DNA of 64,000 nucleotides, from NCBI RefSeq assembly GCF_028898945.1, contig NZ_CP118607.1, forward strand, positions 1,784,001-1,848,000, read 5' to 3'. The position numbers and the translations under genes are program-made. This DNA comes from Pseudomonas sp. PSKL.D1 (GTDB lineage Bacteria; Pseudomonadota; Gammaproteobacteria; Pseudomonadales; Pseudomonadaceae). Under the pieces are notes generated by a model. The model was not told the origin of the DNA. It saw only the letters and a program-made list of their open reading frames with translations, and made no database searches. Below, one piece after another: positions 25,804-37,775 of this stretch; position 1 is the first letter of the stretch; every line of letters starts with the position of its first letter.

Positions 25804-28800
25804 ATGCGCCTGAAGTGCATTCGCCTGGCCGGGTTCAAGTCGTTCGTCGACCCGACCACGGTCAACTTCCCCAGCAACATGGCGGCCGTGGTCGGCCCCA
25901 ACGGTTGCGGCAAGTCCAACATCATCGACGCGGTGCGTTGGGTGATGGGCGAAAGCTCGGCAAAAAACTTGCGCGGCGAGTCGATGACCGACGTCATCTT
26001 CAATGGCTCCAGCAGCCGCAAGCCGGTGAGCCAGGCCAGTATCGAGCTGGTGTTCGACAACAGCGAAACCACCCTGGTCGGCGAATACGCGGCCTACGCG
26101 GAAATTTCCATCCGCCGCAAGGTCACCCGCGACGCGCAAAACACCTATTACCTCAACGGTACCAAATGCAGGCGCCGTGACATTACCGACATCTTCCTTG
26201 GCACCGGCCTTGGGCCGCGCAGCTATTCGATCATCGAGCAGGGCATGATCTCCAAGCTGATCGAGGCCAAGCCCGAAGAGCTGCGCAACTTCATCGAAGA
26301 GGCGGCCGGCATCTCCAAGTACAAGGAGCGCCGCCGCGAAACCGAAAACCGCATCCGCCGCACCCAGGAGAACCTGGCACGCCTGACCGACCTGCGCGAA
26401 GAGCTTGAGCGCCAGTTGGAGCGCCTGCACCGCCAGGCCCAGGCAGCAGAGAAGTACCGCGAGTACAAGGCTGAGGAGCGCCAGCTCAAGGCCCGCCTGT
26501 CGGCCTTGCGCTGGCGGGAGCTGGACGAGCGCGTGCGCCAGCGCGAGGCGGTGATTGGCGATCAGGATGTTGCCCATGAAGCGTTGGTGGCCGAACAGCG
26601 CAATGCCGATGCCAGTATCGAGCGCCTGCGCGATGGCCACCACGAACTGTCGGAACGGTTCAACCTGGTTCAGGGCCGGTTCTATTCCGTGGCGGGCGAT
26701 ATCGCCCGGGTGGAGCAGAGCATCCAGCACGGTCAGCAACGGCTGCGCCAGTTACAGGATGACCTGAAGGAAGCCGAGCGCACCCGGCTGGAAACCGAAT
26801 CGCACTTGGGGCACGACCGCACCCTGTTGGCCACGCTGGGCGAAGAGCTGGCCATGCTTGAGCCCGAGCAGGAAATGACCCTGGCTGCGGCTGAAGAAGC
26901 CGCGGCCACCCTTGAAGAAGCCGAACTGGGCATGCACGGCTGGCAGGAGCAGTGGGACAGCTTCAACACCCGATCAGCTGAGCCGCGGCGCCAGGCCGAA
27001 GTGCAGCAGGCGCGGTTGCAGCAGCTTGAAACCAGCCTTGAGCGGCTGGCTGAACGCCAGCGCAAGCTGGGTGAGGAAAGTGAGCAGCTGGTGGCCGACC
27101 CACAGGATGCCGCGATGCTGGAGCTGGCCGAGCAGTTGGCCGCCAGCGAAATGCAACTGGAAGGCTTGCAGCTTGACGAAGAGCAGGTGGTCGAGCAGCT
27201 GGAGAGCGTTCGCGACCAGTTGCAGCAGGCTACCCAGTCACAGCAGCAATTGCAGGGCGATTTGCAGCGTTTGGGTGGCCGGTTGGCATCGCTGGAGGCA
27301 CTTCAGCAGGCAGCCCTCGAGCCCGGTGCCGGGGCTGCGGACTGGTTGCGTGGGCAGGGCCTGGAACAGCGCCCGCGCCTGGCCGAAGGGCTGCGTGTTG
27401 AGCCGGGCTGGGAGCTGGCGGTAGAAACCGTGCTCGGTGCTGATCTGCAAGCCGTGCTGGTCGATGATTTTGCCAGTCTTCAGTTCGCCGCGCTGGAGCA
27501 GGGCGAACTGCGCTTGTTGCTGGGTGGGCCTGAGGGCACGCGCCACGTGGGAAGCCTGCTGGACAAGGTGGAATGCGCAACCGACCTGGCGCCTTGGCTT
27601 GGCCAGGTCACGCCGGTAGAAGACCTGGCCCAGGCGCTGGCCCAGCGCGCATCGCTCGCGGATGGGCAAAGCCTGGTCAGCCGTGACGGCTATTGGGTAG
27701 GGCGGCACTTTCTGCGTGTCAGCCGTGGCGGCGAGGCTCAGGGTGGGGTGCTGGCCCGTGGCCAGGAAATCGAACGGCTGGGGCTTGAGCAGTTTGAGCA
27801 GCAGGCTGCACTGGAACAAGTGGAGCAGCAACTGCAGGGCCAGCGTGAGCAGCAGCTAGGCCTTGAAGAGCAGCGCGAACAACTGCGCCGCCGCACGCAA
27901 GAAGAAAACCGCCAGCACGGCGAGCTGAAAGCCAGCTTGTCGGCCGGCCGTGCCCGTGCCGAGCAGGTCGAACTGCGCCGTCGCCGCCTGCAGGAAGAGT
28001 TGGCCGAGCTTCAGGAGCAACGCGCCCTGGAGCACGAACAGTTGGGTGAGGCGCGCCTGGTGCTGCAGGAAGCCCTGGACCTGATGGCCCAGGACACCGA
28101 GCAGCGTGAACAGCTGATGGCCCGCCGCGACACCCTGCGCGAAGGCCTCGACCGCATCCGCCAGGAGGCCCGCCAGCACAAGGACCACGCCCACCAGCTG
28201 GCCGTGCGCCTGGGTTCGCTGCGCGCCCAGCATGATTCGACGCACCAGGCCCTGGAACGTCTGGAGCAACAGGCTGCCCGCCTGAACGAGCGCCAGGAAC
28301 AACTCAGCCTCAACCTGGAAGAAGGCGAAGCGCCACTGGAAGAGCTGCGCCTGAAGCTGGAAGAGCTGCTGGAACGGCGCATGAGCGTAGACGAAGAAAT
28401 GCGCCAGGCCCGCCTGCACATGGACGAGGCCGACCGCGAACTGCGCGCCGCCGAAAAGCGCCGAACCCAGGCCGAACAGCAGGCTCAGATGCTGCGCGGG
28501 CAACTGGAGCAGCTGCGCCTGGAATGCCAGGGCCTGGATGTGCGCCGCAAAACCCTGCAGGAGCAATTGCTGGCAGACGGCTACGATTTGCAGGGCGTAC
28601 TTGCCACGCTTGAGCCCGAGGCCAGCGAGCAGGGTACCGAGCAAGCGCTGGAGCAGATGGATGCACGCATTCAACGGCTGGGCGCCATCAACCTGGCAGC
28701 CATCGAAGAGTACGAGCAGCAGTCCGAGCGCAAGCGCTACCTGGACGCTCAGAACGCCGACCTGGTCGAGGCGCTGGAGACCCTGGAAAACGTCATCCGC

Positions 28801-29292
28801 AAGATCGACAAAGAAACCCGTAACCGCTTCAAGGATACCTTTGATCAGATAAATGCCGGATTACAGGCACTTTTCCCAAAAGTTTTCGGCGGTGGCAGCG
28901 CGTATCTGGAACTGACGGGCGAAGATCTACTCGATACAGGGGTAACGATCATGGCGCGACCGCCGGGCAAGAAGAACAGCACCATCCATCTGCTGTCCGG
29001 CGGCGAAAAGGCACTGACCGCATTGGCGCTGGTGTTTGCCATTTTCAAGCTGAACCCCGCACCGTTCTGCATGCTCGACGAGGTCGACGCGCCGCTGGAC
29101 GATGCCAACGTCGGGCGTTACGCCCGCCTGGTGAAGGAAATGAGCGAGACGGTGCAGTTCATCTACATCACCCATAACAAGATTGCCATGGAGATGGCGG
29201 ATCAATTGATGGGGGTGACCATGCACGAGCGCGGTTGCTCCCGCCTGGTGGCGGTGGATGTGGAGGAGGCCATGGCGATGGTGGACGCTTGA
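25804..29292 (+). CDS. smc: Chromosome segregation protein SMC
   Basis: The protein has 1162 residues. The Walker A GPNGCGKSN is at about 31-39. Long heptad-rich coiled coils (about 170-500 and 670-1000) flank a hinge near 510-650. The ABC signature HLLSGGEKALTALAL and Walker B FCMLDEVDAPLDD lie in the C-terminal head. It is an ATP-driven DNA loop organiser working with ScpA/ScpB, which are not in this window. It starts 3 nt after the gntR stop. Confidence 0.97.
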   Translation: MRLKCIRLAGFKSFVDPTTVNFPSNMAAVVGPNGCGKSNIIDAVRWVMGESSAKNLRGESMTDVIFNGSSSRKPVSQASIELVFDNSETTLVGEYAAYAEISIRRKVTRDAQNTYYLNGTKCRRRDITDIFLGTGLGPRSYSIIEQGMISKLIEAKPEELRNFIEEAAGISKYKERRRETENRIRRTQENLARLTDLREELERQLERLHRQAQAAEKYREYKAEERQLKARLSALRWRELDERVRQREAVIGDQDVAHEALVAEQRNADASIERLRDGHHELSERFNLVQGRFYSVAGDIARVEQSIQHGQQRLRQLQDDLKEAERTRLETESHLGHDRTLLATLGEELAMLEPEQEMTLAAAEEAAATLEEAELGMHGWQEQWDSFNTRSAEPRRQAEVQQARLQQLETSLERLAERQRKLGEESEQLVADPQDAAMLELAEQLAASEMQLEGLQLDEEQVVEQLESVRDQLQQATQSQQQLQGDLQRLGGRLASLEALQQAALEPGAGAADWLRGQGLEQRPRLAEGLRVEPGWELAVETVLGADLQAVLVDDFASLQFAALEQGELRLLLGGPEGTRHVGSLLDKVECATDLAPWLGQVTPVEDLAQALAQRASLADGQSLVSRDGYWVGRHFLRVSRGGEAQGGVLARGQEIERLGLEQFEQQAALEQVEQQLQGQREQQLGLEEQREQLRRRTQEENRQHGELKASLSAGRARAEQVELRRRRLQEELAELQEQRALEHEQLGEARLVLQEALDLMAQDTEQREQLMARRDTLREGLDRIRQEARQHKDHAHQLAVRLGSLRAQHDSTHQALERLEQQAARLNERQEQLSLNLEEGEAPLEELRLKLEELLERRMSVDEEMRQARLHMDEADRELRAAEKRRTQAEQQAQMLRGQLEQLRLECQGLDVRRKTLQEQLLADGYDLQGVLATLEPEASEQGTEQALEQMDARIQRLGAINLAAIEEYEQQSERKRYLDAQNADLVEALETLENVIRKIDKETRNRFKDTFDQINAGLQALFPKVFGGGSAYLELTGEDLLDTGVTIMARPPGKKNSTIHLLSGGEKALTALALVFAIFKLNPAPFCMLDEVDAPLDDANVGRYARLVKEMSETVQFIYITHNKIAMEMADQLMGVTMHERGCSRLVAVDVEEAMAMVDA

Positions 29293-29495
29293 TGCGCGAA
29301 CTTTGGGCGTAATGTGTAGGAAATGCCCACGCCATGTGCGACAGACGGTGTAAAGTTGTCTTTGGTCGTGCTAGCTTAATGTCACTCGTTTTTTGCGTGG
29401 GTAAAACGCCTGTCAGAACATAGAGTTGGCGCCACGTGTTAAAGGGCTTTGAAGCCTTTGTTTTCAAGCATATTTTTATAGAGGCACGGGATTAC

Positions 29496-30380
29496 ATGGA
29501 AATCGGTCTGCGCGAGTGGCTGATCGTCATCGGCATCATTGTCATCGCCGGTATTCTTTTCGACGGCTGGCGCCGCATGCGCGGCGGAAAAGGAAAGTTG
29601 AAGTTCCGTCTGGATCGCAGTTACGCCAACCTGCCGGACGAGGAGGGCAACGCTGAAGTGCTCGGCCCGTCGCGGGTGCTGGATAACCAGAAGGAACCGG
29701 AGCTGGACGAAAGCGACTTGCCTTCGGTCAGTGCCCCGGCGCGTGAGCGCGAGCGCGAACCCAAGCCGGCCAAGGCTGCCAAGCGTGGCAAGCGCGCCGC
29801 TGAAGCACAGCAGCAGGGCGACCTGAACCTGGCCGCCGAGCCGCGTGAGCCGGACTTGTTCGCCGACGCCGAAGACGACTTTGCCGCCGACAACAACCGC
29901 AACAGTGGCTTTGCCGCGAGCGGCAACGCCGCCAAAGAGCTGCCCCCGGTTGAAGAGGTGCTGGTGATCAGCGTCATCTCCCGTGACGAAGGTGGCTTCA
30001 AGGGCCCGGCACTGCTGCAGAACATCCTGGAAAGCGGCCTGCGTTTTGGCGAGATGGACATTTTCCACCGCCACGAAAGCATGGCTGGCCACGGCGAAGT
30101 ACTGTTCTCCATGGCCAACGCGGTCAAGCCCGGTATTTTCGACCTGGACGACATCGACCACTTCAGCACCCGTGCGGTGAGCTTCTTCCTGGGCCTGCCT
30201 GGCCCGCGTCATCCGAAGCAGGCCTTCGACGTGATGGTGGCAGCCGCACGCAAGCTTGCCCATGAACTGGATGGCGAGCTTAAAGATGACCAGCGCAGCG
30301 TGCTGACGGCGCAGACCATCGAGCATTACCGCCAACGCATCGTTGAGTTCGAGCGCCGTGCGCTGACCCAGAAGCGCTGA
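29496..30380 (+). CDS. zipA: Cell division protein ZipA
   Basis: The start is the ATG at 29496 ([21 protein letters not shown]), 294 residues; 20 upstream in-frame codons are intergenic. A single N-terminal membrane helix (about 7-22) is followed by a basic stretch [13 protein letters not shown], a charged and Ala/Pro/Glu-rich linker (about 50-150) and the C-terminal FtsZ-binding domain ([23 protein letters not shown] onwards). It tethers FtsZ to the inner membrane. It lies 203 bp after smc. Confidence 0.95.
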   Translation: MEIGLREWLIVIGIIVIAGILFDGWRRMRGGKGKLKFRLDRSYANLPDEEGNAEVLGPSRVLDNQKEPELDESDLPSVSAPAREREREPKPAKAAKRGKRAAEAQQQGDLNLAAEPREPDLFADAEDDFAADNNRNSGFAASGNAAKELPPVEEVLVISVISRDEGGFKGPALLQNILESGLRFGEMDIFHRHESMAGHGEVLFSMANAVKPGIFDLDDIDHFSTRAVSFFLGLPGPRHPKQAFDVMVAAARKLAHELDGELKDDQRSVLTAQTIEHYRQRIVEFERRALTQKR

Positions 30381-30432
30381 TGTGTCCGCGTGGGCGGCCG
30401 CGCTTCGGTGCTGCCCACCCTGTTTCAAGCGC

Positions 30433-30457
30433 AAGAGCAGCCAATGGCTGCTCTTTT
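30433..30457 (+). terminator. Intrinsic terminator between zipA and ligA
   Basis: AAGAGCAGCC and GGCTGCTCTT form a stem with a 3-nt loop and end in TTTT, 53 nt after the zipA stop and 23 nt before ligA. It could reduce read-through into ligA. Confidence 0.75.
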
Positions 30458-30476
30458 GCTTTGCAAGAGAACCTGA

Positions 30477-32810
<2,334 letters not shown>

Positions 32811-32865
32811 ACCGCTCTCACGAACCTGTGGGGGCAACTGTCTTGTGCTGATTGTGCCGGCCTAT

Positions 32866-33066
32866 TCGCGGATAAATCCGCTCCTACAGGTCCAGTGCTT
32901 ACCTCAAGGGGCGCGCAATCCCTGTAGGAGCGGCTTTAGCCGCGAAGCAGACGACGCGGTGGATGGCACCGGCTTTGCCGGTGTTCGCGGATAAATCCGC
33001 TCCTACAGGTTCAGTGCTTACCTCAAGGTGCGCGCAATCCCTGTGGGAGCGGCCTTGTGTCGCGAA
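32866..33066. repeat. Duplicated REP module
   Basis: Two direct copies of an about 80-bp REP pair lie at 32866-32945 and 32986-33066. Each reads TTCGCGGATAAATCCGCTCC, then a shared spacer TTCAGTGCTTACCTCAAGG-type sequence, then an inverted REP. The right halves differ: one ends in the GTAGGAGCGGCTTTAGCCGCG form and the other in GTGGGAGCGGCCTTGTGTCGCG. They lie between ligA and ffs. Another REP fragment (GACCGGTCCGGCG) follows at about 33133-33170. Confidence 0.85.
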
Positions 33067-33215
33067 AAGGCTGCGCAGCAGCCTCAGGGTTTCAGCGCCA
33101 ACACTAAAATCACCGGGGCCGCTCTGCGGCCCTTTCCGACCGGTCCGGCGTCCCGGCGAGGCCGCGACAGACCAACAAGTCATTGAGAAATGATGACTTT
33201 TTCTAGCCCAAGAGG

Positions 33216-33243
33216 TTGTAACTTCGCCCCAGACCGGTACAAT
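33216..33243 (+). promoter_or_regulatory. Sigma-70-like promoter of the SRP RNA gene
   Basis: A -35 TTGTAA at 33216-33221 and a -10 TACAAT at 33238-33243 are spaced by 16 bp. The predicted transcript starts near 33250 and begins with a hairpin (GCGGCTCG/CGAGCCGC, 33247-33270) before the mature RNA. Confidence 0.65.
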
Positions 33244-33275
33244 GGCGCGGCTCGTCACTTGGCGAGCCGCGTAGT

Positions 33276-33386
33276 GGTGGCCCCATCGGTCCCCCCGCAT
33301 TGATTACCCGTTAACCTGGTCAGGCCCGGAAGGGAGCAGCCATAGCGGGAACATCGAGTGCCGGGGTGTGGCTGGTGGGGCCGCCT
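33276..33386 (+). ncRNA. ffs: 4.5S signal recognition particle RNA
   Basis: The conserved domain IV tetraloop and asymmetric internal loop are present: CAGGCCCGGAAGGGAGCAG (33324 region), followed by the matching GTGCCGGGGTGTGGCTGG. The ends pair: GGTGGCCCCA at 33276 onwards with TGGGGCCGCC ending near 33385. It binds Ffh for co-translational membrane targeting. The exact 5' and 3' ends are approximate. Confidence 0.93.
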
Positions 33387-33514
33387 CCATTTCCGGGGTC
33401 GAAAAATCGGGCCTCCGCGTTATTCCCTTCTCCTACACCTCATCCCGCATCCCCCTGCATCCTTGGCGCAGCGCAACCCCTAAATTGCCGCCATCCTTGA
33501 GATGGAGATCAGGC

Positions 33515-34435
33515 ATGAAACTGGGTAAGACGGATTTGGCCATTGGTTTGCTGGTAACCATTGTCTGGGGCTGCAATTTCTCGGTCATTGAGCTTGGCCT
33601 GGAAACCCTGGACCCGCACATGCTCACGCTGTTGCGCTTCGTCTTCTGCGCGCTGCCCCTGGTGTTTTTCGTCAAGCGCCCGCAGGGGGTGAGCTGGAGC
33701 GTGCTGGCGGCATATGGCGTGCTGTTCGGCGTAGGGCTTGGCTGGGGCCTCAACTTTGCAATTCATCATGGATTGTCGCCGGGCATGTCGTCGGTGCTGC
33801 TTCAGTTCAGCGCGTTTTTCACCATCCTGCTGAGCAGCGCATTTCTGGGTGAGAAAATCAGCGCGTTTCACACAGGCGGGATGCTGTTTGCGGTGATTGG
33901 CTTGTTGTTGATTTTGCTGGGTGGCGGGCAGGCTTCCACGGTTATCGGTATCGCGCTGGTGATGCTCGCGGCGCTGGGCTGGGCCTGCTGCAATGTGTTG
34001 GTGAAGGTAAGCAAGCCGGCGGACATGATGGCATTCGTGATCTGGTCCAGCGTGTTCTCGGTGCCGGCGATCCTACTGCTGATGGTGGCTGAAAAAGGCT
34101 TGATGCCATTTGCTGGTCTCGCTGATGGTTTGACCGGCAAGGCGGTGTTCTCGGTGTTGTTCCAGAGCTATGTCACGACCATTCTGGGGTACTGGTGCTG
34201 GAACTGCCTGATGAAGAAATACGCTGCCGTGCAAATTGCGCCGCTTTCGTTGATGGTGCCGGTTTCGGGGTTGATCGCTTCGGCTGTGATGTTTGGGGAG
34301 CGGTTGAGTGGGCAACAGGCGTTGGCCATTGGCTTCATATTGCTGGGGATCGTTGTGTTTCTGAATGCTGGGAGCTTGCAGGCGCTTCTCGGCAGGCGCA
34401 GGTTGCCGCGTGGGGGCGCTCGATCTCACTGGTGA
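33515..34435 (+). CDS. DMT-superfamily transporter (EamA family)
   Basis: The start is the ATG at 33515 (MKLGKTDLAIGLLVTIVWG) with GGAG upstream; the open frame before it overlaps ffs. The protein has 306 residues with about ten hydrophobic helices in two EamA repeats. It resembles the RhaT/YdcZ/EamA group (VTIVWGCNFSVIELGLETLDPHML). The substrate is unknown; metabolite or amino-acid efflux is usual for the family. It is convergent with the following gene, 8 nt apart. Confidence 0.85.
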   Translation: MKLGKTDLAIGLLVTIVWGCNFSVIELGLETLDPHMLTLLRFVFCALPLVFFVKRPQGVSWSVLAAYGVLFGVGLGWGLNFAIHHGLSPGMSSVLLQFSAFFTILLSSAFLGEKISAFHTGGMLFAVIGLLLILLGGGQASTVIGIALVMLAALGWACCNVLVKVSKPADMMAFVIWSSVFSVPAILLLMVAEKGLMPFAGLADGLTGKAVFSVLFQSYVTTILGYWCWNCLMKKYAAVQIAPLSLMVPVSGLIASAVMFGERLSGQQALAIGFILLGIVVFLNAGSLQALLGRRRLPRGGARSHW

Positions 34436-34443
34436 CAAAGATC

Positions 34444-35199
34444 TCAAGGCGGCCCCCCAGAATAAACCGCAGCCCCATACCGCTGGGTAATCCGCTCGAT
34501 CTCCCCAGCCTCCTTCATCCGCACCAGCGCCCGCAACACTCCCTGCGTCGGTATCGCCGGGTCATTGCGCACCATGCACCCCAGCGCCTGCTCTTCCAGC
34601 ACCGCCAGCGCCTGAAGGTGCTGCCCGGCAGGCAGGCCTTGGTTGAAATACTGCAGGGACAGCTCATTGCTGACCGCGTGCCGGTAACGGCCGATTTGCA
34701 GTTTCTGCAGGGCCAGCTGCTGGCTGCGGCTGTCTTCCCGGGTCAATTGCCCATGTGCGAACAGCGGGTCCAGCGTGGGGTAGGTGTACCCCAGCACAGT
34801 GCCGATGGCTTGTGGCGGCAACTGCTCGGGCCGTACCGTGGTGCTTTCACCCGGGCGCCCGACCAACACATCGCGTTGATGGAACAGCGGAATGCTCCAT
34901 ACAAAATCCCCCGGCCGGTCATTGAACCACAGGGTGCTCACATAACAGCGCACGTCGATGTCGCCGTCATTCATTGCCTGCTGCAACCGCAGGCGGGCCA
35001 GCACGTGATACTCGGGCCGGGCGCCGGTTTCGCGGGCGATGGCCTGCATCAGGTCAAACAGCAAACCCTCAACCGGCTGGCCGTTTTCGACCCGCACCAG
35101 TGGCATGCTCCAGCTCTCGGCCACGGAAAACCGCAGCACCGGCTGCTCCGCCAGGCTGAAGGTGCTCCAGAGCAACAGCAGGGCCAGCAGTCTTCGCAA
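34444..35199 (-). CDS. Periplasmic solute-binding protein (SBP_bac_3 family)
   Basis: The best start is TTG at 35199, giving MRRLLALLLLWSTFSLAEQP, a clean signal peptide with GGAGGA 6 nt before it; 251 residues. No ATG is available in frame near this point. The mature protein resembles amino-acid ABC binding proteins (FSVAESWSMPLVRVENG, GLLFDLMQAIARETG). No permease or ATPase is adjacent, so it may be an orphan binding or sensory protein. Confidence 0.72.
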   Translation of the reverse strand: MRRLLALLLLWSTFSLAEQPVLRFSVAESWSMPLVRVENGQPVEGLLFDLMQAIARETGARPEYHVLARLRLQQAMNDGDIDVRCYVSTLWFNDRPGDFVWSIPLFHQRDVLVGRPGESTTVRPEQLPPQAIGTVLGYTYPTLDPLFAHGQLTREDSRSQQLALQKLQIGRYRHAVSNELSLQYFNQGLPAGQHLQALAVLEEQALGCMVRNDPAIPTQGVLRALVRMKEAGEIERITQRYGAAVYSGGPP

Positions 35200-35322
35200 G
35201 GCACATCCTCCATGAACAGCACGCCCGTTGCTTAGCTTAGACGAGCTGCGCAGGGTGCAATTTTGCCCCCGCTCCGCTAGCATTAGCGATCTTCCGCTCG
35301 ATCAGGCTGCGATGGTTTTTCG

Positions 35323-37332
35323 ATGAGTTATCAGGTTCTTGCACGTAAATGGCGTCCGCGCTCGTTCCGCGAAATGGTCGGCCAGGCCCATGTGCTCAAA
35401 GCCTTGATCAATGCCCTGGACAACCAGCGCCTGCACCACGCCTACCTGTTCACCGGTACGCGCGGCGTGGGCAAGACTACCATTGCGCGGATCATCGCCA
35501 AATGCCTCAACTGCGAGACGGGCATCACCTCGACGCCGTGCGGCACCTGTTCGGTGTGCCGGGAGATCGATGAGGGCCGCTTCGTCGACCTGATCGAAAT
35601 CGACGCCGCCAGCCGCACCAAGGTCGAAGACACCCGCGAACTGCTCGACAACGTGCAGTACGCCCCCAGCCGCGGGCGCTTCAAGGTCTACCTGATCGAC
35701 GAAGTGCACATGTTGTCCACCCACTCGTTCAACGCCTTGCTCAAGACGCTTGAAGAGCCGCCGCCCTACGTCAAGTTCATCCTCGCCACCACCGACCCGC
35801 AAAAACTGCCGGCCACCATCCTGTCGCGTTGCCTGCAGTTCTCGCTGAAGAACATGAGCCCGGAGCGGGTGGTCGAGCACCTGAGCCACGTGCTCACCGC
35901 CGAAAACGTGCCGTTCGAGCCGGATGCCCTGTGGCTGCTCGGCCGTGCGGCGGACGGTTCGATGCGCGACGCCATGAGCCTGACTGACCAGGCCATTGCT
36001 TTTGGTGAGGGCAAGGTACTGGCCGCCGACGTGCGTGCCATGCTCGGCAGCCTCGATCACGGCCAGGTTTACGGTGTGTTGCAGGCGTTGCTGGAGGGCG
36101 ATGCGCGGGCACTGCTTGAGGCAGTGCGTAACCTCGCCGAACAAGGGCCGGACTGGAGTGGCGTGCTGGCCGAAATGCTTAACGTGCTGCACCGTGTAGC
36201 CATTGCCCAGGCTCTGCCCGAAGCGGTGGACAATGGTCAGGGGGATCGCGAGCGGGTGCTGGCACTGGCGTCGGCGTTGCCTGCCGAAGATGTGCAGTTT
36301 TATTACCAGATGGGCCTGATCGGCCGCCGCGACCTGCCACTGGCGCCGGACCCGCGAGGTGGCTTTGAAATGGTCCTGTTGCGCATGCTCGCGTTCCGGC
36401 CTGCCGACGCTGACGATGCGCCCAAACCAGTGCTAAAGCCAGTGGGGATCAGCCAGGCCACAGCTGATCCGGCCAAACCGGTGGCAGCGCCAGCCGTTGT
36501 GCTGCCGCCCGTGGCACCGCCCGTCGAAGCGCCAGCACCTGCCGTTGCCGAGCCCGAGCCGGAGCCCGTTGCCGCTCCAGAGCCAGTTGCCGCCAAACCA
36601 GAACCGGTTGCGGTGGAGGAGGTCATCGACCTGCCGTGGGAAGAGCCTGCCGCGCCGGCACCCGCACCCGCTCCCGCGCCGGTTGTGGCCGCGCCTGCGC
36701 CGGTCGCTGCCCCGGCCCAGCCTGTTCACGACGAACCGCCCTTCGACCCGTCCGCCTACGCCCCGGCAGGCATGGAGCGTGACGACGAACCGCCGATCGA
36801 CGACGACTATTATGCTGGCGACAGCGACCCGGTCGGCTTCAGCTACCTGGATGAGCTTGCCGAGCACATCCAGGAAGAAGCACCTGCCGCCACCCCCGAG
36901 CCGCTCCCGGCCAGCAAGCCCGCCACCGGCCTGGCTTTGCAATGGCTGGAATTATTCCCGCAGTTGCCAGTGTCGGGGATGACAGGCAACATCGCCGCAA
37001 ACTGTACGCTGATAAGCGCAGACGGTGACGATTGGCTGCTGCACCTGGACCCGGGCCAGGGCGCGCTGTTCAACAGCACCCAGCAACGCCGCCTGAACGA
37101 GGCGCTGAACCAGCATCTGGGGCGCACGCTTAACCTGCGCATCGAGCTGATCCGCCCCGAGCAGGAAACCCCGGCCCAGGCCGCAGCGCGCAAGCGTGCC
37201 GAGCGCCAGCAGGATGCCGTGGCTTCGATCGAGCAGGACCCGTTGATCCAGCAGATGATCAAACTGTTCGGTGCCACGGTGCGGCAGGATACTATTGAGC
37301 CTGTAGAGGCCCTGGCCAACCAGGGGCAATAA
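35323..37332 (+). CDS. dnaX: DNA polymerase III subunits tau/gamma
   Basis: The protein has 669 residues. The Walker A GTRGVGKT is at 45-52 and zinc cysteines are at 64, 73, 76 and 79. Walker B is LIDEVHML near 126, and an SRC motif (LSRCLQF) follows. A long Pro/Ala/Glu/Val-rich linker (about 375-520) leads to the C-terminal alpha/DnaB-binding region of tau. It is the clamp-loader ATPase. I see no A-AAA-AAG slippery site like that of E. coli, so a frameshifted gamma is not predicted from sequence. Confidence 0.96.
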   Translation: MSYQVLARKWRPRSFREMVGQAHVLKALINALDNQRLHHAYLFTGTRGVGKTTIARIIAKCLNCETGITSTPCGTCSVCREIDEGRFVDLIEIDAASRTKVEDTRELLDNVQYAPSRGRFKVYLIDEVHMLSTHSFNALLKTLEEPPPYVKFILATTDPQKLPATILSRCLQFSLKNMSPERVVEHLSHVLTAENVPFEPDALWLLGRAADGSMRDAMSLTDQAIAFGEGKVLAADVRAMLGSLDHGQVYGVLQALLEGDARALLEAVRNLAEQGPDWSGVLAEMLNVLHRVAIAQALPEAVDNGQGDRERVLALASALPAEDVQFYYQMGLIGRRDLPLAPDPRGGFEMVLLRMLAFRPADADDAPKPVLKPVGISQATADPAKPVAAPAVVLPPVAPPVEAPAPAVAEPEPEPVAAPEPVAAKPEPVAVEEVIDLPWEEPAAPAPAPAPAPVVAAPAPVAAPAQPVHDEPPFDPSAYAPAGMERDDEPPIDDDYYAGDSDPVGFSYLDELAEHIQEEAPAATPEPLPASKPATGLALQWLELFPQLPVSGMTGNIAANCTLISADGDDWLLHLDPGQGALFNSTQQRRLNEALNQHLGRTLNLRIELIRPEQETPAQAAARKRAERQQDAVASIEQDPLIQQMIKLFGATVRQDTIEPVEALANQGQ

Positions 37333-37395
37333 CGGATAACCATGCGGCCGGCCGCGCGCCGGGCCGCATCACATGACCCAATCGAGGTATACCCC

Positions 37396-37731
37396 ATGAT
37401 GAAAGGTGGCATGGCCGGCCTGATGAAGCAGGCCCAGCAGATGCAGGAAAAGATGCAAAAGATGCAGGAAGAGCTGGCCAACGCCGAAGTCACCGGCCAG
37501 TCCGGTGGCGGCCTGGTGAGCGTGGTGATGACCGGTCGCCACGACGTCAAGCGCGTCAGCATCGACCAAAGCCTGATGTCGACCGACGCGGACGACAAGG
37601 AAGTACTGGAAGACCTGATCGCGGCTGCCCTTAACGATGCAGTGCGCAAGGTCGAGCAGAGCAGTCAGGAGAAAATGGGCGGCATGACCGCCGGCATGCA
37701 ACTGCCGCCGGGCTTCAAGATGCCTTTCTAA
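37396..37731 (+). CDS. ybaB: YbaB/EbfC nucleoid-associated protein
   Basis: The start is the ATG at 37396 ([20 protein letters not shown]; a second in-frame ATG follows directly) with GAGGT upstream; 111 residues. It has an N-terminal amphipathic helix rich in Met/Gln/Lys, a central beta region [21 protein letters not shown], and a Met/Pro-rich tail ending GFKMPF. It is a small dimeric DNA-binding protein. It lies 63 nt after dnaX, the usual dnaX-ybaB-recR arrangement, but here recR is displaced by a cassette. Confidence 0.95.
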   Translation: MMKGGMAGLMKQAQQMQEKMQKMQEELANAEVTGQSGGGLVSVVMTGRHDVKRVSIDQSLMSTDADDKEVLEDLIAAALNDAVRKVEQSSQEKMGGMTAGMQLPPGFKMPF

Positions 37732-37752
37732 GGTATTTTTGCCTGTAGATTG

Positions 37753-37775
37753 GCGCCGCAAAGCGGCGCTTTATT
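37753..37775. terminator. Terminator between ybaB and proC
   Basis: GCGCCGC and GCGGCGC form a stem with an AAA loop followed by TTTATT on the plus strand. It ends at the proC stop and separates the convergent genes. Confidence 0.7.

Noticed and set aside
32811..33175. CRISPR-like array from repeated palindromes
   Set aside because: The repeats are inverted REP elements in two copies with near-identical spacers, not regularly spaced unique spacers, and no cas genes are present.
34444..35283. Longer 279-residue start for the solute-binding protein
   Set aside because: The extension puts 28 polar residues before a good signal peptide and crosses the GGAGGA ribosome site; the TTG at 35199 fits better.
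35323..37332. Programmed -1 frameshift in dnaX making a gamma subunit
   Set aside because: No A-AAA-AAG-like heptamer with a downstream stem was seen at the expected place; only short A runs such as GCAAAAAC occur.
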